This document shows, piece after piece, positions 15,927-26,045 of a stretch of DNA of 51,273 nucleotides. A program made the translations under genes and the position numbers. Position 1 is the stretch's first letter. The number at the start of each line of letters is the position of its first letter. This DNA is from Streptomyces sp. NK15101 (GTDB taxonomy: Bacteria; Actinomycetota; Actinomycetes; Streptomycetales; Streptomycetaceae), in assembly GCF_020400725.1 (NCBI RefSeq), contig NZ_JAINVG010000053.1, forward strand, positions 1 to 51,273, given 5' to 3'. The notes beneath the pieces are model-generated. The model did no database searches. It was not told the origin of the DNA and saw only the letters and a program-made list of their open reading frames with translations.

Positions 15927-18399
15927 GCCTGCACCTCCTGCGAGGTCGCCGGGCCGATGCGGACCAGGGTGCCGGGGCGGGCGCCGGTGTCGGAGAGGAC
16001 GCCCCGGCCCGCCGAGTTCAGCGGCAGCCAGACGACCCGGTCGGGCATCTCGGTGACCTGGAGCGGGAAGGCGACCGAGCCGGTGGGGCCGGTCACCTCC
16101 AGGACGTCGCCGTCCTTGACGCCGGTGTCGGCGGCGGTGGCGGCGGAGAGCCGGGCGACCGCGGCGTGCCGGGTGCCGGCCAGGGCGGCGTCGCCCTCCT
16201 GGAGCCTGCCGAGATCGAGGAGGAGGCGGTGTCCGGCGAGGACGGCCTCGCCGTCGCCGGGCCGGGGCGCCGGCTGGCCGGGCGAGCCGGGCTCGGTCGC
16301 CCGCTCCTCGGTCCAGCCGCCGAGCCGGTCCATCTCCCGCCGCGCGGACCGCAGGTCGGGCAGGCCGAGGTGGACGTCGAGGGCGTCGGCCAGCATGTGG
16401 AGCACGCGGGCGTCGGTCGGCGCGAGGGGCCGGGTCATCTGCTCGGGCTTGAGCGCGGCCTCGAAGAGCCGGGCCCTGCCCTCCCAGTTGAGGAAGGTGC
16501 CGGCCTTCTCGGCGACGGCCGCGACCGGCAGGATCACGTCGGCGCGCTCGGTGACCTCGCCGGGCCGCAGTTCCAGGGAGACCACGAACGCCGTGTCGAG
16601 GGCCTCGCGCGCGCGTGCCGGGTCCGGCAGGTCGGCGACCTCGACGCCGGCGACGAGCAGCGCGGCGAGCTCTCCACCGGCCGCGGCCTCCACGATCTGG
16701 CCGGTGTCGCGGCCGTAGCGGTGCGGGAGTTCGCGGACGCCCCAGGCGGCGGCGACCTCCTCACGCGCGCGGGGATCGGTCGCGGGCCGGCCGCCGGGCA
16801 GCAGCGCCGGGAGCGCCCCCGCCTCGACGGCGCCGCGCTCGCCGGAGCGGCGCGGGATCCACACGAGGCGGGCGCCGGTGGCGGCCGAGGCGCGCAGGGC
16901 GGCGGTGAGCGCGCCGGGCACGCCCGCGAGCCGCTCGCCGACGGCGAGGACGGCGCCCTCCTGGCGGAGGGCCTCGGCCGCGGCGGCGCCTTCCTCGGAG
17001 AGGCCGACCCGGGAGGTGAGGGCGTCGAGCCATTCGGTCTCGGTGCCGGGGGCGGCCGGCAGCAGGGTGCCGCCCGCCTTCGTCAGGCCCCGGGTGGCGA
17101 ACGGGGCGACCGCGTAGGTCTTCTGGCCGTGCTTGCGCCAGGCCTTGCGGAGCCTCAGGAAGACGGCGGGGGCCTCCTCCTCGGACTCCAGGCCGACGAG
17201 GAGCACGGCCGGGGCGGCTTCGAGCGAGGTGTACGTGACACCCGAGCCGTCCAGGTCGCGGCCGCGTCCGGCGACGGCGGAGGCCAGGAAGTCGGCCTCC
17301 TCGCCGGAGTGGATCCGGGCCCGGAAGTCGATGTCGTTGGTGTCGAGGGCGACCCGGGCGAACTTGGCGTACGCGTAGGAGTCCTCGACGGTCAGCCGGC
17401 CGCCGGTCAGGACGCCGGTCCGGCCGCGGACGAGCCCGCGGGCGGCGGCCTCCAGGGCCTCGGGCCAGGAGGCGGCCTCCAGCTCACCGGTCTCGGGGTT
17501 CCGGACGAGCGGCGTGGTCAGCCGGTCGCGCTGCTGGGCGTACCGGAAGGCGAAGCGGCCCTTGTCGCAGATCCACTCCTCGTTGACCTCCGGGTCCTCG
17601 GCGGCGAGCCGCCGCATGACCTTGCCGCGCCGGTGGTCGGTGCGGGTGGCGCAGCCGCCGGCGCACTGCTCGCAGACGGACGGCGAGGAGACCAGGTCGA
17701 AGGGGCGGGAGCGGAAGCGGTAGGCGGCCGAGGTGAGGGCGCCGACCGGGCAGATCTGGATGGTGTTGCCGGAGAAGTACGACTCGAAGGGGTCGCCCTC
17801 GCCGGTGCCGACCTGCTGGAGCGCGCCGCGCTCGACGAGCTCGATCATCGGGTCGCCGGCGACCTGGTTGGAGAAGCGGGTGCAGCGGGCGCACAGGACG
17901 CACCGCTCGCGGTCGAGGAGCACCTGGGTCGAGATCGCGACCGGCTTCTCGTAGGTCCGCTTGACGCCCTCGAAGCGGGACTCGGCCTGTCCGTGGGACA
18001 TGGCCTGGTTCTGCAGGGGACACTCGCCGCCCTTGTCGCAGACCGGGCAGTCCAGCGGGTGGTTGATGAGCAGCAGCTCCATCACGCCGTGCTGGGCCTT
18101 CTCGGCGACGGGCGAGGTGAGCTGGGACTTCACCACCATGCCGTCGGTGCAGGTGATGGTGCAGGAGGCCATGGGCTTGCGCTGGCCCTCGACCTCGACG
18201 ATGCACTGGCGGCAGGCGCCGGCGGGGTCGAGGAGCGGGTGGTCGCAGAAGCGCGGGATCTCGATGCCGAGCTGTTCGGCGGCGCGGATGACCAGCGTCC
18301 CCTTGGGGACGGAGATCTCGGCGCCGTCGATGGTCAGCGTCACGAGGTCCTCGGGCGGTACCGGCGCGCTGCCGCCGCTGGGGGTGGACGCGATGACGG

Positions 18400-18403
<4 letters not shown>
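15923..18403 (-). CDS. nuoG: NADH-quinone oxidoreductase subunit G (Fe-S chain)
   Basis: 826 aa. The N-terminal 2Fe-2S ferredoxin domain (CDHPLLDPAGACRQC) is followed by the HPLDCPVCDKGGECPLQ motif with N-terminal His ligand, CVLCARC and CPVGAL for N4/N5. The extra bacterial cluster N7 motif is also present (CEQCAGGC, then WICDKG about 27 residues on). The large C-terminal molybdopterin-oxidoreductase-like domain lacks an obvious cofactor site, as in the family. ATG at 18403 overlaps the nuoF stop (ATGA). Confidence 0.95.
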
Positions 18404-19745
<1,342 letters not shown>

Positions 19746-19749
<4 letters not shown>

Positions 19750-20489
19750 TCCTCCCCCTCCTGTCCGGAGGTCTCACCACGCGGGTGGACGATTCGGTGG
19801 TGCGGCTTCTCGCCCTTGGCCAGGCGCAGTCCCACGAGGGAGGCCGGGCCGGCGCCGCCGGTGGCCTCGACGGCGCCGGGGCGCTCGTCGGGGAAGCCGG
19901 CGAGGATGCGGGCGGTCTCCTTGAAGGTGCAGAGCGGGGCGCCGCGGGTGGGTTCGACGGTGCGTCCGGCCCGGAGGTCGTCGACCATCTTCTTGGCGGA
20001 CTCGGGCGTCTGGTTGTCGAAGAACTCCCAGTTGACCATCACGACCGGTGCGAAGTCGCAGGCCGCGTTGCACTCGATGTGCTCGAGGGTGATCTTGCCG
20101 TCCTCGGTGGTCTGGTCGTTCCCGACGCCGAGGTGGGCCTTGAGCTCCTCGAAGATGGCGTCGCCGCCCATGACCGCGCAGAGCGTGTTGGTGCAGACGC
20201 CGACCTGGTAGTCGCCGGAGGGCTTGCGCCGGTACATCGTGTAGAAGGTGGCGACGGCGGTGACCTCGGCGGTGGTCAGGCCGAGCATGTCGGCGCAGAA
20301 CTGCATGCCGGTGCGGGTCACATAACCCTCCTCCGACTGCACGAGGTGCAGCATCGGCAGGAGCGCGGAGCGGGAGCCCGGGTAGCGGTCGATGATCGCC
20401 CGGGCGTCCTCCTCCAGGCGGGCGCGGACGTCCGCCGGGTATTCGGGGGCGGGGAGCTGGGGCATGCCCAGACTGATCTGGTCGGTCAT
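19746..20489 (-). CDS. nuoE: NADH-quinone oxidoreductase subunit E (2Fe-2S, N1a)
   Basis: 247 aa. Thioredoxin-like 2Fe-2S subunit with ligands in GVCTNTLCAVMG and HIECNAACDFAPVVMVN (Cys-x4-Cys ... Cys-x3-Cys). The N-terminal helical part (ALLPMLHLVQSEEGYVT) is typical. A C-terminal extension of about 45 residues (from AGFPDERPGAVEATGG) exceeds the ~166-aa E. coli protein. ATG at 20489 overlaps the nuoD stop as ATGA. Confidence 0.95.
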
Positions 20490-21808
20490 CGGTCGACGCC
20501 TCCCATCACGGGGTCGATGGAGGCGACGGCGACGATGACGTCGGCGACCTGGCCGCCCTCGCACATCGCGGCCATGGCCTGGAGGTTGGTGAAGGACGGG
20601 TCGCGGAAGTGGACCCGGTAGGGGCGGGTGCCGCCGTCGGAGACGACGTGGACGCCGAGCTCGCCCTTGGGCGACTCGACGGCCGCGTAGGCCTGCCCGG
20701 CGGGGACCCGGAATCCCTCGGTGACCAGCTTGAAGTGGTGGATCAGGGCCTCCATGGAGGTGCCCATGATCTTCGCGATGTGGTCGGTGGAGTTGCCGAG
20801 GCCGTCCGTGCCGAGGGCGAGCTGCGCGGGCCAGGCGATCTTCTTGTCGCCGACCATGACCGGGCCGGGAGCCAGGCGGTCGAGGCACTGCTCGATGATC
20901 CGCAGGGACTGCCGCATCTCCTCCAGGCGGACGAGGAAGCGTCCGTAGGAGTCGCAGGTGTCGGCGGTCGGGACGTCGAAGTCGTAGTTCTCGTAGCCGC
21001 AGTACGGGTCGGTCTTCCGCAGGTCGTGCGGGAGGCCCGCCGACCGGAGGATCGGCCCGGTGGCGCCGAGGGCCATGCAGCCGGTGAGGTCGAGGTAGCC
21101 GACGTCCTGCATGCGGGCCTTGAAGATGGGGTTGCCTGTGGCGAGCTTGTCGTACTCCGGCAGGTTCTTCTTCATGGTCTTCACGAACTCGCGCACGGCG
21201 TCGACGGCACCCGGCGGGAGGTCCTGGGCGAGGCCGCCGGGGCGGATGAACGCGTGGTTCATGCGCAGGCCGGTGATCAGCTCGTACAGGTCCAGGATCA
21301 TCTCGCGGTCCCGGAAGCCGTAGATCATGATCGTGGTGGCGCCGAGCTCCATGCCGCCGGTGGCGATGCACACCAGGTGCGAGGAGAGCCGGTTGAGCTC
21401 CATCAGCAGGACGCGGATGACGCTGGCGCGGTCCGGGATCTGCTCGGTGATGCCGAGGAGCTTCTCCACGCCCAGGCAGTACGCCGTCTCGTTGTAGAAC
21501 GAGGTGAGGTAGTCCATGCGCGTGACGAAGGTGGTGCCCTGCGTCCAGGTCCGGTACTCGAGGTTCTTCTCGATGCCGGTGTGGAGGTAGCCGATGCCGC
21601 AGCGCGCCTCGGTGACGGTCTCGCCGTCGATCTCCAGGATGAGGCGGAGCACGCCGTGGGTGGACGGGTGCTGGGGGCCCATGTTGACGATGATGCGCTC
21701 GTCGTCGGCCTTCGCGGCGGACTGGACGACCTCTTCCCAGTCGCCGCCGGTCACCGTGTAGACGGCGCCTTCCGTGGTCTCGCGGGGAGACGCGTGGGGA
21801 GTGGACAT
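20486..21808 (-). CDS. nuoD: NADH-quinone oxidoreductase subunit D (49-kDa)
   Basis: 440 aa. Builds the quinone-reduction site at the NuoB interface. Seen: NMGPQHPSTHGVLRL with the quinone-site His, RCGIGYLHTGIEK, TRMDYLTSFYNE, ELNRLSSHLV and the C-terminal FRDPSFTNLQAM...DVIVAVASIDPVMGGVDR. ATG at 21808 overlaps the nuoC stop by one base (TGATG). Confidence 0.96.
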   Translation of the reverse strand: MSTPHASPRETTEGAVYTVTGGDWEEVVQSAAKADDERIIVNMGPQHPSTHGVLRLILEIDGETVTEARCGIGYLHTGIEKNLEYRTWTQGTTFVTRMDYLTSFYNETAYCLGVEKLLGITEQIPDRASVIRVLLMELNRLSSHLVCIATGGMELGATTIMIYGFRDREMILDLYELITGLRMNHAFIRPGGLAQDLPPGAVDAVREFVKTMKKNLPEYDKLATGNPIFKARMQDVGYLDLTGCMALGATGPILRSAGLPHDLRKTDPYCGYENYDFDVPTADTCDSYGRFLVRLEEMRQSLRIIEQCLDRLAPGPVMVGDKKIAWPAQLALGTDGLGNSTDHIAKIMGTSMEALIHHFKLVTEGFRVPAGQAYAAVESPKGELGVHVVSDGGTRPYRVHFRDPSFTNLQAMAAMCEGGQVADVIVAVASIDPVMGGVDR

Positions 21809-22539
21809 CAGCTGTACGACCTCCGCTGGTCCGGAGCCGGGATCTGGGCGCCCTTGTACTCGACGGGGATGCCGCCGAGGGGGTAGTCCTTGCGCTGCGG
21901 GTGGCCCTGCCAGTCGTCCGGCATCATGATCCGGGTGAGGGCGGGGTGTCCGTCGAAGACGATGCCGAAGAAGTCGTACGCCTCGCGCTCGTGCCAGTCG
22001 TTCGTCGGGTAGACGGCGACGAGGGACGGGATGCGCGGCTCGGCGTCGGGGGCCGAGACCTCCAGGCGGATCAGCCGGCCGTGGGTCAGCGAGCGCAGGT
22101 GGTAGACGGCGTGCAGCTCGCGGCCCTTGTCGCCCGGGTAGTGGACGCCGGAGACGCCGGTGCAGAGCTCGAAGCGGAGCGCCGGGTCGTCGCGCAGGGT
22201 GCGGGCCACACGGACGAGGTGCTCGCGCTCGATGTGGAAGGTGAGCTCGCCGCGGTCGACGACCGTCTTCTCGATGGCGTTCCCGGGCAGGAGGCCCTGC
22301 TCCTCCAGGGCGCCCTCGAGCTCGTCGGCGACCTCGTCGAACCAGCCGCCGTACGGGCGGGCGGCCGGTCCGGGGAGCCTGATCGAGCGGACCAGGCCGC
22401 CGTAGCCGGAGGTGTCGGCCCCGCTCTGGGCGCCGAACATGCCGCGCTGGACGCGGACCTCCTCGCCGTGGTCACCGCGCTGGCCCGGCAGGTTCTGCGC
22501 GCTGAGGTCCTTGTCGGGGTTGGGTGTCTCGTCACTCAA
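21808..22539 (-). CDS. nuoC: NADH-quinone oxidoreductase subunit C (30-kDa)
   Basis: 243 aa. The conserved core ends in the family signature YPTNDWHEREAYDFFGIVFDGHP followed by RIMMPDDWQGHPQRKDYPLGG. The best start is a TTG at 22539: it overlaps the nuoB stop as TTGA and has AAGGG about 9 nt upstream, and no in-frame ATG or GTG lies nearby. The first ~45 residues are low-complexity (PNPDKDLSAQNLPGQRGDH) and variable between actinobacteria. Confidence 0.93.
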   Translation of the reverse strand: MSDETPNPDKDLSAQNLPGQRGDHGEEVRVQRGMFGAQSGADTSGYGGLVRSIRLPGPAARPYGGWFDEVADELEGALEEQGLLPGNAIEKTVVDRGELTFHIEREHLVRVARTLRDDPALRFELCTGVSGVHYPGDKGRELHAVYHLRSLTHGRLIRLEVSAPDAEPRIPSLVAVYPTNDWHEREAYDFFGIVFDGHPALTRIMMPDDWQGHPQRKDYPLGGIPVEYKGAQIPAPDQRRSYS

Positions 22540-23090
22540 CGGAGCAGACCCTTCAACTCGATCGTCGGCAGCGCCTTGAGCGCCGCCTCCTCCGCCTCGC
22601 GGGCCGCCTCCTCGGCGTTCACGCCGAGCTTGGAGGACTGGATCTTCTGGTGGAGCTTGAGGATCGCGTCCAGGAGCATCTCCGGACGCGGCGGGCAACC
22701 GGGCAGGTAGATGTCGACCGGCACGATGTGGTCGACGCCCTGCACGATCGCGTAGTTGTTGAACATGCCGCCCGAGGAGGCGCAGACGCCCATGGAGATG
22801 ACCCACTTGGGGTTGGGCATCTGGTCGTAGACCTGCCTCAGGACGGGCGCCATCTTCTGGCTGACCCGGCCGGCCACGATCATCAGGTCGGCCTGGCGCG
22901 GCGAGCCGCGGAAGACCTCCATGCCGAAGCGGGCCAGGTCGTACCGGCCGGCTCCGGTGGTCATCATCTCGATGGCGCAGCAGGCGAGGCCGAAGGTCGC
23001 GGGGAACACGGACGCCTTGCGCACCCAGCCCGCGGCCTGTTCGACCGTCGTCAGCAGAAAGCCGCTCGGGAGTTTCTCTTCGAGTCCCAT
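22536..23090 (-). CDS. nuoB: NADH-quinone oxidoreductase subunit B (N2 cluster)
   Basis: 184 aa. Carries the terminal 4Fe-4S cluster N2 with the tandem Cys of the family: GLACCAIEMM, GVCASSGGMF and LPGCPPRPE. ATG at 23090 is the conventional start (MGLEEKLPSGF). Lies 17 nt after nuoA and overlaps the TTG of nuoC by 4 nt. Confidence 0.96.
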   Translation of the reverse strand: MGLEEKLPSGFLLTTVEQAAGWVRKASVFPATFGLACCAIEMMTTGAGRYDLARFGMEVFRGSPRQADLMIVAGRVSQKMAPVLRQVYDQMPNPKWVISMGVCASSGGMFNNYAIVQGVDHIVPVDIYLPGCPPRPEMLLDAILKLHQKIQSSKLGVNAEEAAREAEEAALKALPTIELKGLLR

Positions 23091-23107
23091 AGGTGCCCCT
23101 CAGCCCC

Positions 23108-23467
23108 TCAGTCCCATTCCAGGCCGCCGCGCCGCCACACGTACGCGTAGGCGACGAAGACGGTGAGCACGAAGAGCAGCATCTCCACGAGCCCGAAAAG
23201 CCCCAGGGCGTCGAAGGTGACGGCCCAGGGGTAGAGGAAGACGATCTCGATGTCGAAGACGATGAAGAGCATCGCCGTCAGGTAGTACTTGATCGGGAAG
23301 CGACCGCCCCCGGCGGGAGTGGGCGTCGGTTCGATGCCGCACTCGTACGCCTCAAGCTTTGCCCTGTTGTACCGCTTTGGCCCGATAAGCGTGGCCATGA
23401 CCACGGAGAAGATCGCAAACCCCGCACCCAGGGCACCGAGCACGAGGACGGGCGCGTACGCATTCAC
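23108..23467 (-). CDS. nuoA: NADH-quinone oxidoreductase subunit A
   Basis: 119 aa, three-helix membrane subunit. The conserved loop AYECGIEPTPTPAGG with its Cys and the segment RFPIKYYLTAMLFIVFDIE are present. GTG start at 23467 (VNAYAPVLVLG) follows AAGGAGCGAGGAGC. First gene of the 14-gene operon; its leader contains the Rex operator at 23536-23551. Confidence 0.95.
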   Translation of the reverse strand: MNAYAPVLVLGALGAGFAIFSVVMATLIGPKRYNRAKLEAYECGIEPTPTPAGGGRFPIKYYLTAMLFIVFDIEIVFLYPWAVTFDALGLFGLVEMLLFVLTVFVAYAYVWRRGGLEWD

Positions 23468-23535
23468 GCTCCTCGCTCCTTCCAGTCGTCCTTGACCGTT
23501 GGACCGCACCACCGGGCCCTGGAAGATCGCCCCCA

Positions 23536-23551
23536 TGTGAGGCAGTTCACA
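23536..23551 (-). promoter_or_regulatory. Rex operator (redox/NADH-responsive) of the nuo operon
   Basis: TGTGAGGCAGTTCACA. Read on the minus strand it is TTGTGAAC followed by TGCC and TCACAT, so one half-site of the Rex consensus (TTGTGAAC-N-GTTCACAA) is perfect and the outer TGTGA/TCACA arms are symmetric. It lies about 70 nt upstream of the nuoA GTG and downstream of the candidate -10 box, a repressing position. Rex control of nuo is known in Streptomyces coelicolor; here it is read from sequence match and position. Confidence 0.85.
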
Positions 23552-23567
23552 AGCCCGGCTGCCCCGC

Positions 23568-23573
23568 ATCTTA
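23568..23573 (-). promoter_or_regulatory. Candidate -10 box for nuoA
   Basis: TAAGAT on the minus strand (within CATAAGATGC), fitting TANNNT. It lies upstream of the Rex site, which would then fall around +10 to +25. No good -35 hexamer at the right distance, so the promoter is tentative. Confidence 0.4.
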
Positions 23574-23873
23574 TGCCCGCCCCTCTGTGATCTGCGACAC
23601 GGGGTGCGGCAAGGACTTTGTGATCTCCACCACCAGGCGAAGGATCATGAAGTCGGATGAGCGGTGATCTTGTTGCGCGAAGCGCCCAGGTGATCACCAG
23701 ATGTGACATCCGGACCGGAAATCGCTGCTCGGAAGGGGTGTCGCACTATCAAGTGATGGCCAGTGCAGGCAAATTGGCGATGGACGCATCCGGGTGATAA
23801 AGGAACCGGCCGTCGCCCGGTCGGGGGGTCCGGCGTACGGAGGTGGACGCGTGCGCGTTTTCACGAGCGGGAT

Positions 23874-23887
23874 GTGACCTGCGTCAC
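23874..23887 (+). promoter_or_regulatory. Crp-like binding site upstream of the NlpC/P60 gene
   Basis: GTGACCTGCGTCAC, a perfect 5-bp inverted repeat with 4-nt spacer, fits the Streptomyces Crp motif GTG-N6-GNCAC. It is followed by GTCACA, giving an outer TGTGA...TCACA pair as well. Crp in Streptomyces is associated with spore germination, and cell-wall hydrolase genes are among its known targets, which suits the gene 240 nt downstream. Confidence 0.55.
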
Positions 23888-24125
23888 GTCACAGGAGCTC
23901 CAAAAGAAGAGGGCTTGGCCATCGGCGTCAAGAGGTGGTAAGCGTCGGGCAATTCGGGCTTTTCAATGAAAACCCGTGATCAAGGGCCGGATGAGCCGTG
24001 CCCGATTTGCCCGTTACGGCGTCAATAAGGTTGCGACGGAAGCGGATTCACGGGTTCCAAACGTAACTGTGGCGCAACCCACGTTTCTTGAAGGGAACCG
24101 TGAAGCCCTGATAGCGGTTGTTCCC

Positions 24126-24998
24126 ATGTCCCACACCGCTCACATACCCAGCCACCGGAAGCCCCGCCGCAGCGCCTCGAAGCTCGCGCTCCGCGCCGGA
24201 GTTGCCGGTGGCGTCCTCGGCACCATCGCGGTGGCCGGTGCTGCCGGGCCGGCGAATGCCGAGCCGGTGACCGAGACCATCGAAATGCCCACCCTGGGCT
24301 CGCTCGGCGAAGGCGCCGGTCTCGCCAGCGCCGTCGCCGCCTCCGCCGAGGCCTCCCAGCAGGAGGCCCTCGACCAGAGCCTCCAGTCCCAGGAGAACGC
24401 GGCGCTGCAGAAGGCCTCCAAGGAGGCCAAGAAGGCCAAGGCCGAGGCCGAGCGCAAGGCCGCGGCCGAGCGCGCCGAGGAGGCCCGCCTCAAGGCCGAG
24501 CAGGAGCGCGAGGAGGCCGCCGAGCGCGCGTCCCGCGACGCCGCGCGCAGCCGGCTCTCCACCCAGAGCTCGTCGAACGACGGCGGCTCGTCGGACAGCG
24601 GCTCCACCACTTCCGAGAGCGACAGCCAGACGCAGGCCCCCTCCGGCTCCGCCGCCGCGATCGTGGCCTTCGCCAAGGCCCAGGTCGGCGACGCGTACGT
24701 CTCCGGCGGCACCGGCCCCAACTCCTGGGACTGCTCCGGCCTCGTCCAGGCCGCCTACCGCGCGGCCGGCATCGACCTGCCCCGCATCTCGTACCAGCAG
24801 TCGAGCATGGGCACCTCCGTCTCCCTGAGCAACCTGCAGCCGGGCGACATCCTGTACTGGGGCAGCCGCAGCGGCTCGTACCACGTCGCCATCTACGTCG
24901 GCGGCGGCCAGTACGTGGGCGCGCAGAACCCGTCCAGCGGCGTGGTCCAGCACTCCCTGGACTGGGACACCCCCTCGGGCGCCGTCCGGATCCTCTGA
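24126..24998 (+). CDS. Secreted NlpC/P60 peptidoglycan endopeptidase
   Basis: 290 aa. Expected to cut peptide stems of peptidoglycan outside the cell. A basic N-terminus and signal peptide (about 1-45, cleavage near ANA-EP) lead to a long Ala/Glu/Lys coiled coil (about 75-145), a Ser/Asp linker, then the NlpC/P60 domain (about 172-290). The catalytic Cys203 lies in SWDCSGLVQAAYR and His253 in GSYHVAIYVGGG. ATG at 24126 is chosen because it gives a normal signal peptide, although no strong ribosome site precedes it; an in-frame GTG near 24069 is the alternative. Divergent from nuo; a Crp-like site lies upstream and a 17-bp terminator follows. Confidence 0.9.
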   Translation: MSHTAHIPSHRKPRRSASKLALRAGVAGGVLGTIAVAGAAGPANAEPVTETIEMPTLGSLGEGAGLASAVAASAEASQQEALDQSLQSQENAALQKASKEAKKAKAEAERKAAAERAEEARLKAEQEREEAAERASRDAARSRLSTQSSSNDGGSSDSGSTTSESDSQTQAPSGSAAAIVAFAKAQVGDAYVSGGTGPNSWDCSGLVQAAYRAAGIDLPRISYQQSSMGTSVSLSNLQPGDILYWGSRSGSYHVAIYVGGGQYVGAQNPSSGVVQHSLDWDTPSGAVRIL

Positions 24999-25010
24999 TC
25001 CCGCCCCGTT

Positions 25011-25059
25011 CACGCCGAAGGGCCGTCACTCCTCGGGGGAGCGACGGCCCTTCGGCGTG
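25011..25059. terminator. Bidirectional terminator
   Basis: Perfect 17-bp stem (25011-25027 with 25043-25059; arm CACGCCGAAGGGCCGTC), the loop holding a further CTCC/GGAG pairing. It lies between the convergent NlpC/P60 and imine-reductase-like genes and can serve both. Confidence 0.88.
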
Positions 25060-25072
25060 CCGGACGCGGGGG

Positions 25073-25942
25073 TCACTTCCGGAACGACTCGATGATCCGG
25101 GCGTAGCTGTCCCCGCCGTGGCCCGCCGCCACCGCCTCCCGCATCAGCTCCAGGTGCAGCCGCGGCAGCCTTCCGTCGACCCCGCGCTCCTCCCCCGCGT
25201 GCAGCAGATGCCCGATGCTCGCGACCTGGACGTCGATGGTGGCGTCGTCGCCCGGGTACTCCCCCGCGTCGATCTGGTCCGCGTACGTGGTGAGGAACCA
25301 GGAGACCGTGCGTAGCCAGCGCACCGACACCGCCGTGAACTCCTTGGCCGGCACCCCGTCCGCCCCTGCCAGCGCGGTGGCGTGCAGCCAGCCGCCGAAG
25401 ACCGACCACATCAGGCCGAGCAGCCCGGCGTCGTAGAGCGAGGCGAGGCCCGCGTCCGCACCCAGGTCGACCGGGTCCCCGAGGACCTCCAGGGTCGCCC
25501 GGTGCTCGGCGAGCAGGCCCGGACCGCCTGAGTAGAGGATCATGCTGGAGCTGTCGCCGACCCCGGGCGGGGTGGTCATGATGCCGCCGTCGAGGTAGCC
25601 GGCGCCGTGCCCGGCGGCCCACTCGGCCTCCGCGCGGGCCTGCTCGGGCGAGCCGGAGGTGAGGTTGACCAGGACGCGGCCGCGCAGCGCCCCGGCCACG
25701 GGGGCGAGGAGGGCGCGGGCCGCCGGGTAGTCGAGGACGCAGACCACGACGAGCCCGCTCGCCCCGACCGCCTCGGCGACGGTGGTGGCGTGGACGGCTC
25801 CCCGCGCGACGAGCGGGGCGGCCTTGTCGGGGGTCCGGTTGAAGACGGTGGTGGGGTGGCCGGCGTCGAGGAAGGCGCCCGCGAGGGCGGCGCCCATCTG
25901 CCCGAGGCCGATGACGGTCACTGGAGTGCGCTTCGTGCTCAT
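25073..25942 (-). CDS. NADPH-dependent imine reductase / reductive aminase-like oxidoreductase
   Basis: 289 aa. Rossmann N-terminus VTVIGLGQMGAALAGAFLDAGH followed by TTVFNRTPDKA; the Arg after Asn marks NADPH preference. The pattern and length fit the imine reductase branch of the beta-hydroxyacid dehydrogenase superfamily better than 3-hydroxyisobutyrate dehydrogenase, whose catalytic Lys motif (GxxGxGxxxK) is absent. The segment LYDAGLLGLMWSVFGGWLHA offers the Asp in the region where R-type imine reductases keep their proton donor. ATG at 25942. Divergent from a GlxA-type regulator 103 nt away. Natural substrate unknown. Confidence 0.8.
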   Translation of the reverse strand: MSTKRTPVTVIGLGQMGAALAGAFLDAGHPTTVFNRTPDKAAPLVARGAVHATTVAEAVGASGLVVVCVLDYPAARALLAPVAGALRGRVLVNLTSGSPEQARAEAEWAAGHGAGYLDGGIMTTPPGVGDSSSMILYSGGPGLLAEHRATLEVLGDPVDLGADAGLASLYDAGLLGLMWSVFGGWLHATALAGADGVPAKEFTAVSVRWLRTVSWFLTTYADQIDAGEYPGDDATIDVQVASIGHLLHAGEERGVDGRLPRLHLELMREAVAAGHGGDSYARIIESFRK

Positions 25943-26045
25943 GGCTCCACGCTCGCAGCGCCGGGACCGCGCCGACAGCGGCGGAACCGACGTGCTGCGC
26001 ACGGTTCCTGCCACGGTGTCGGCCGCCTGCCGTACGGTCGTGGTC

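Larger units (their letters stand above)
23552..24125. promoter_or_regulatory. Large divergent regulatory region between nuoA and the NlpC/P60 gene
   Basis: With the nuoA leader, 658 nt separate the two genes, long for this genome and somewhat less GC-rich than the coding parts. Seen: four copies of GTGATC at 23587, 23620, 23664 and 23690 (the last within the perfect palindrome GGTGATCACC, 23689-23698), and a Crp-like site at 23874-23887. A weak plus-strand promoter could be TTGGCG at 23774 with ATAAAG 17 nt on. No ORF with coding character and no recognised riboswitch core was found. The leader of the hydrolase gene could exceed 200 nt. Confidence 0.5.

Noticed and set aside
22536..22806. 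In-frame extension of NuoC upstream of the TTG
   Set aside because: It would overlap nuoB extensively; the TTGA overlap with an upstream AAGGG fits the coupling seen throughout the operon.
23700..24125. c-di-AMP (ydaO-type) riboswitch ahead of the NlpC/P60 gene
   Set aside because: Such elements precede some Streptomyces wall hydrolases, but I could not match the conserved core or its flanking helices here. A covariance-model search would decide.
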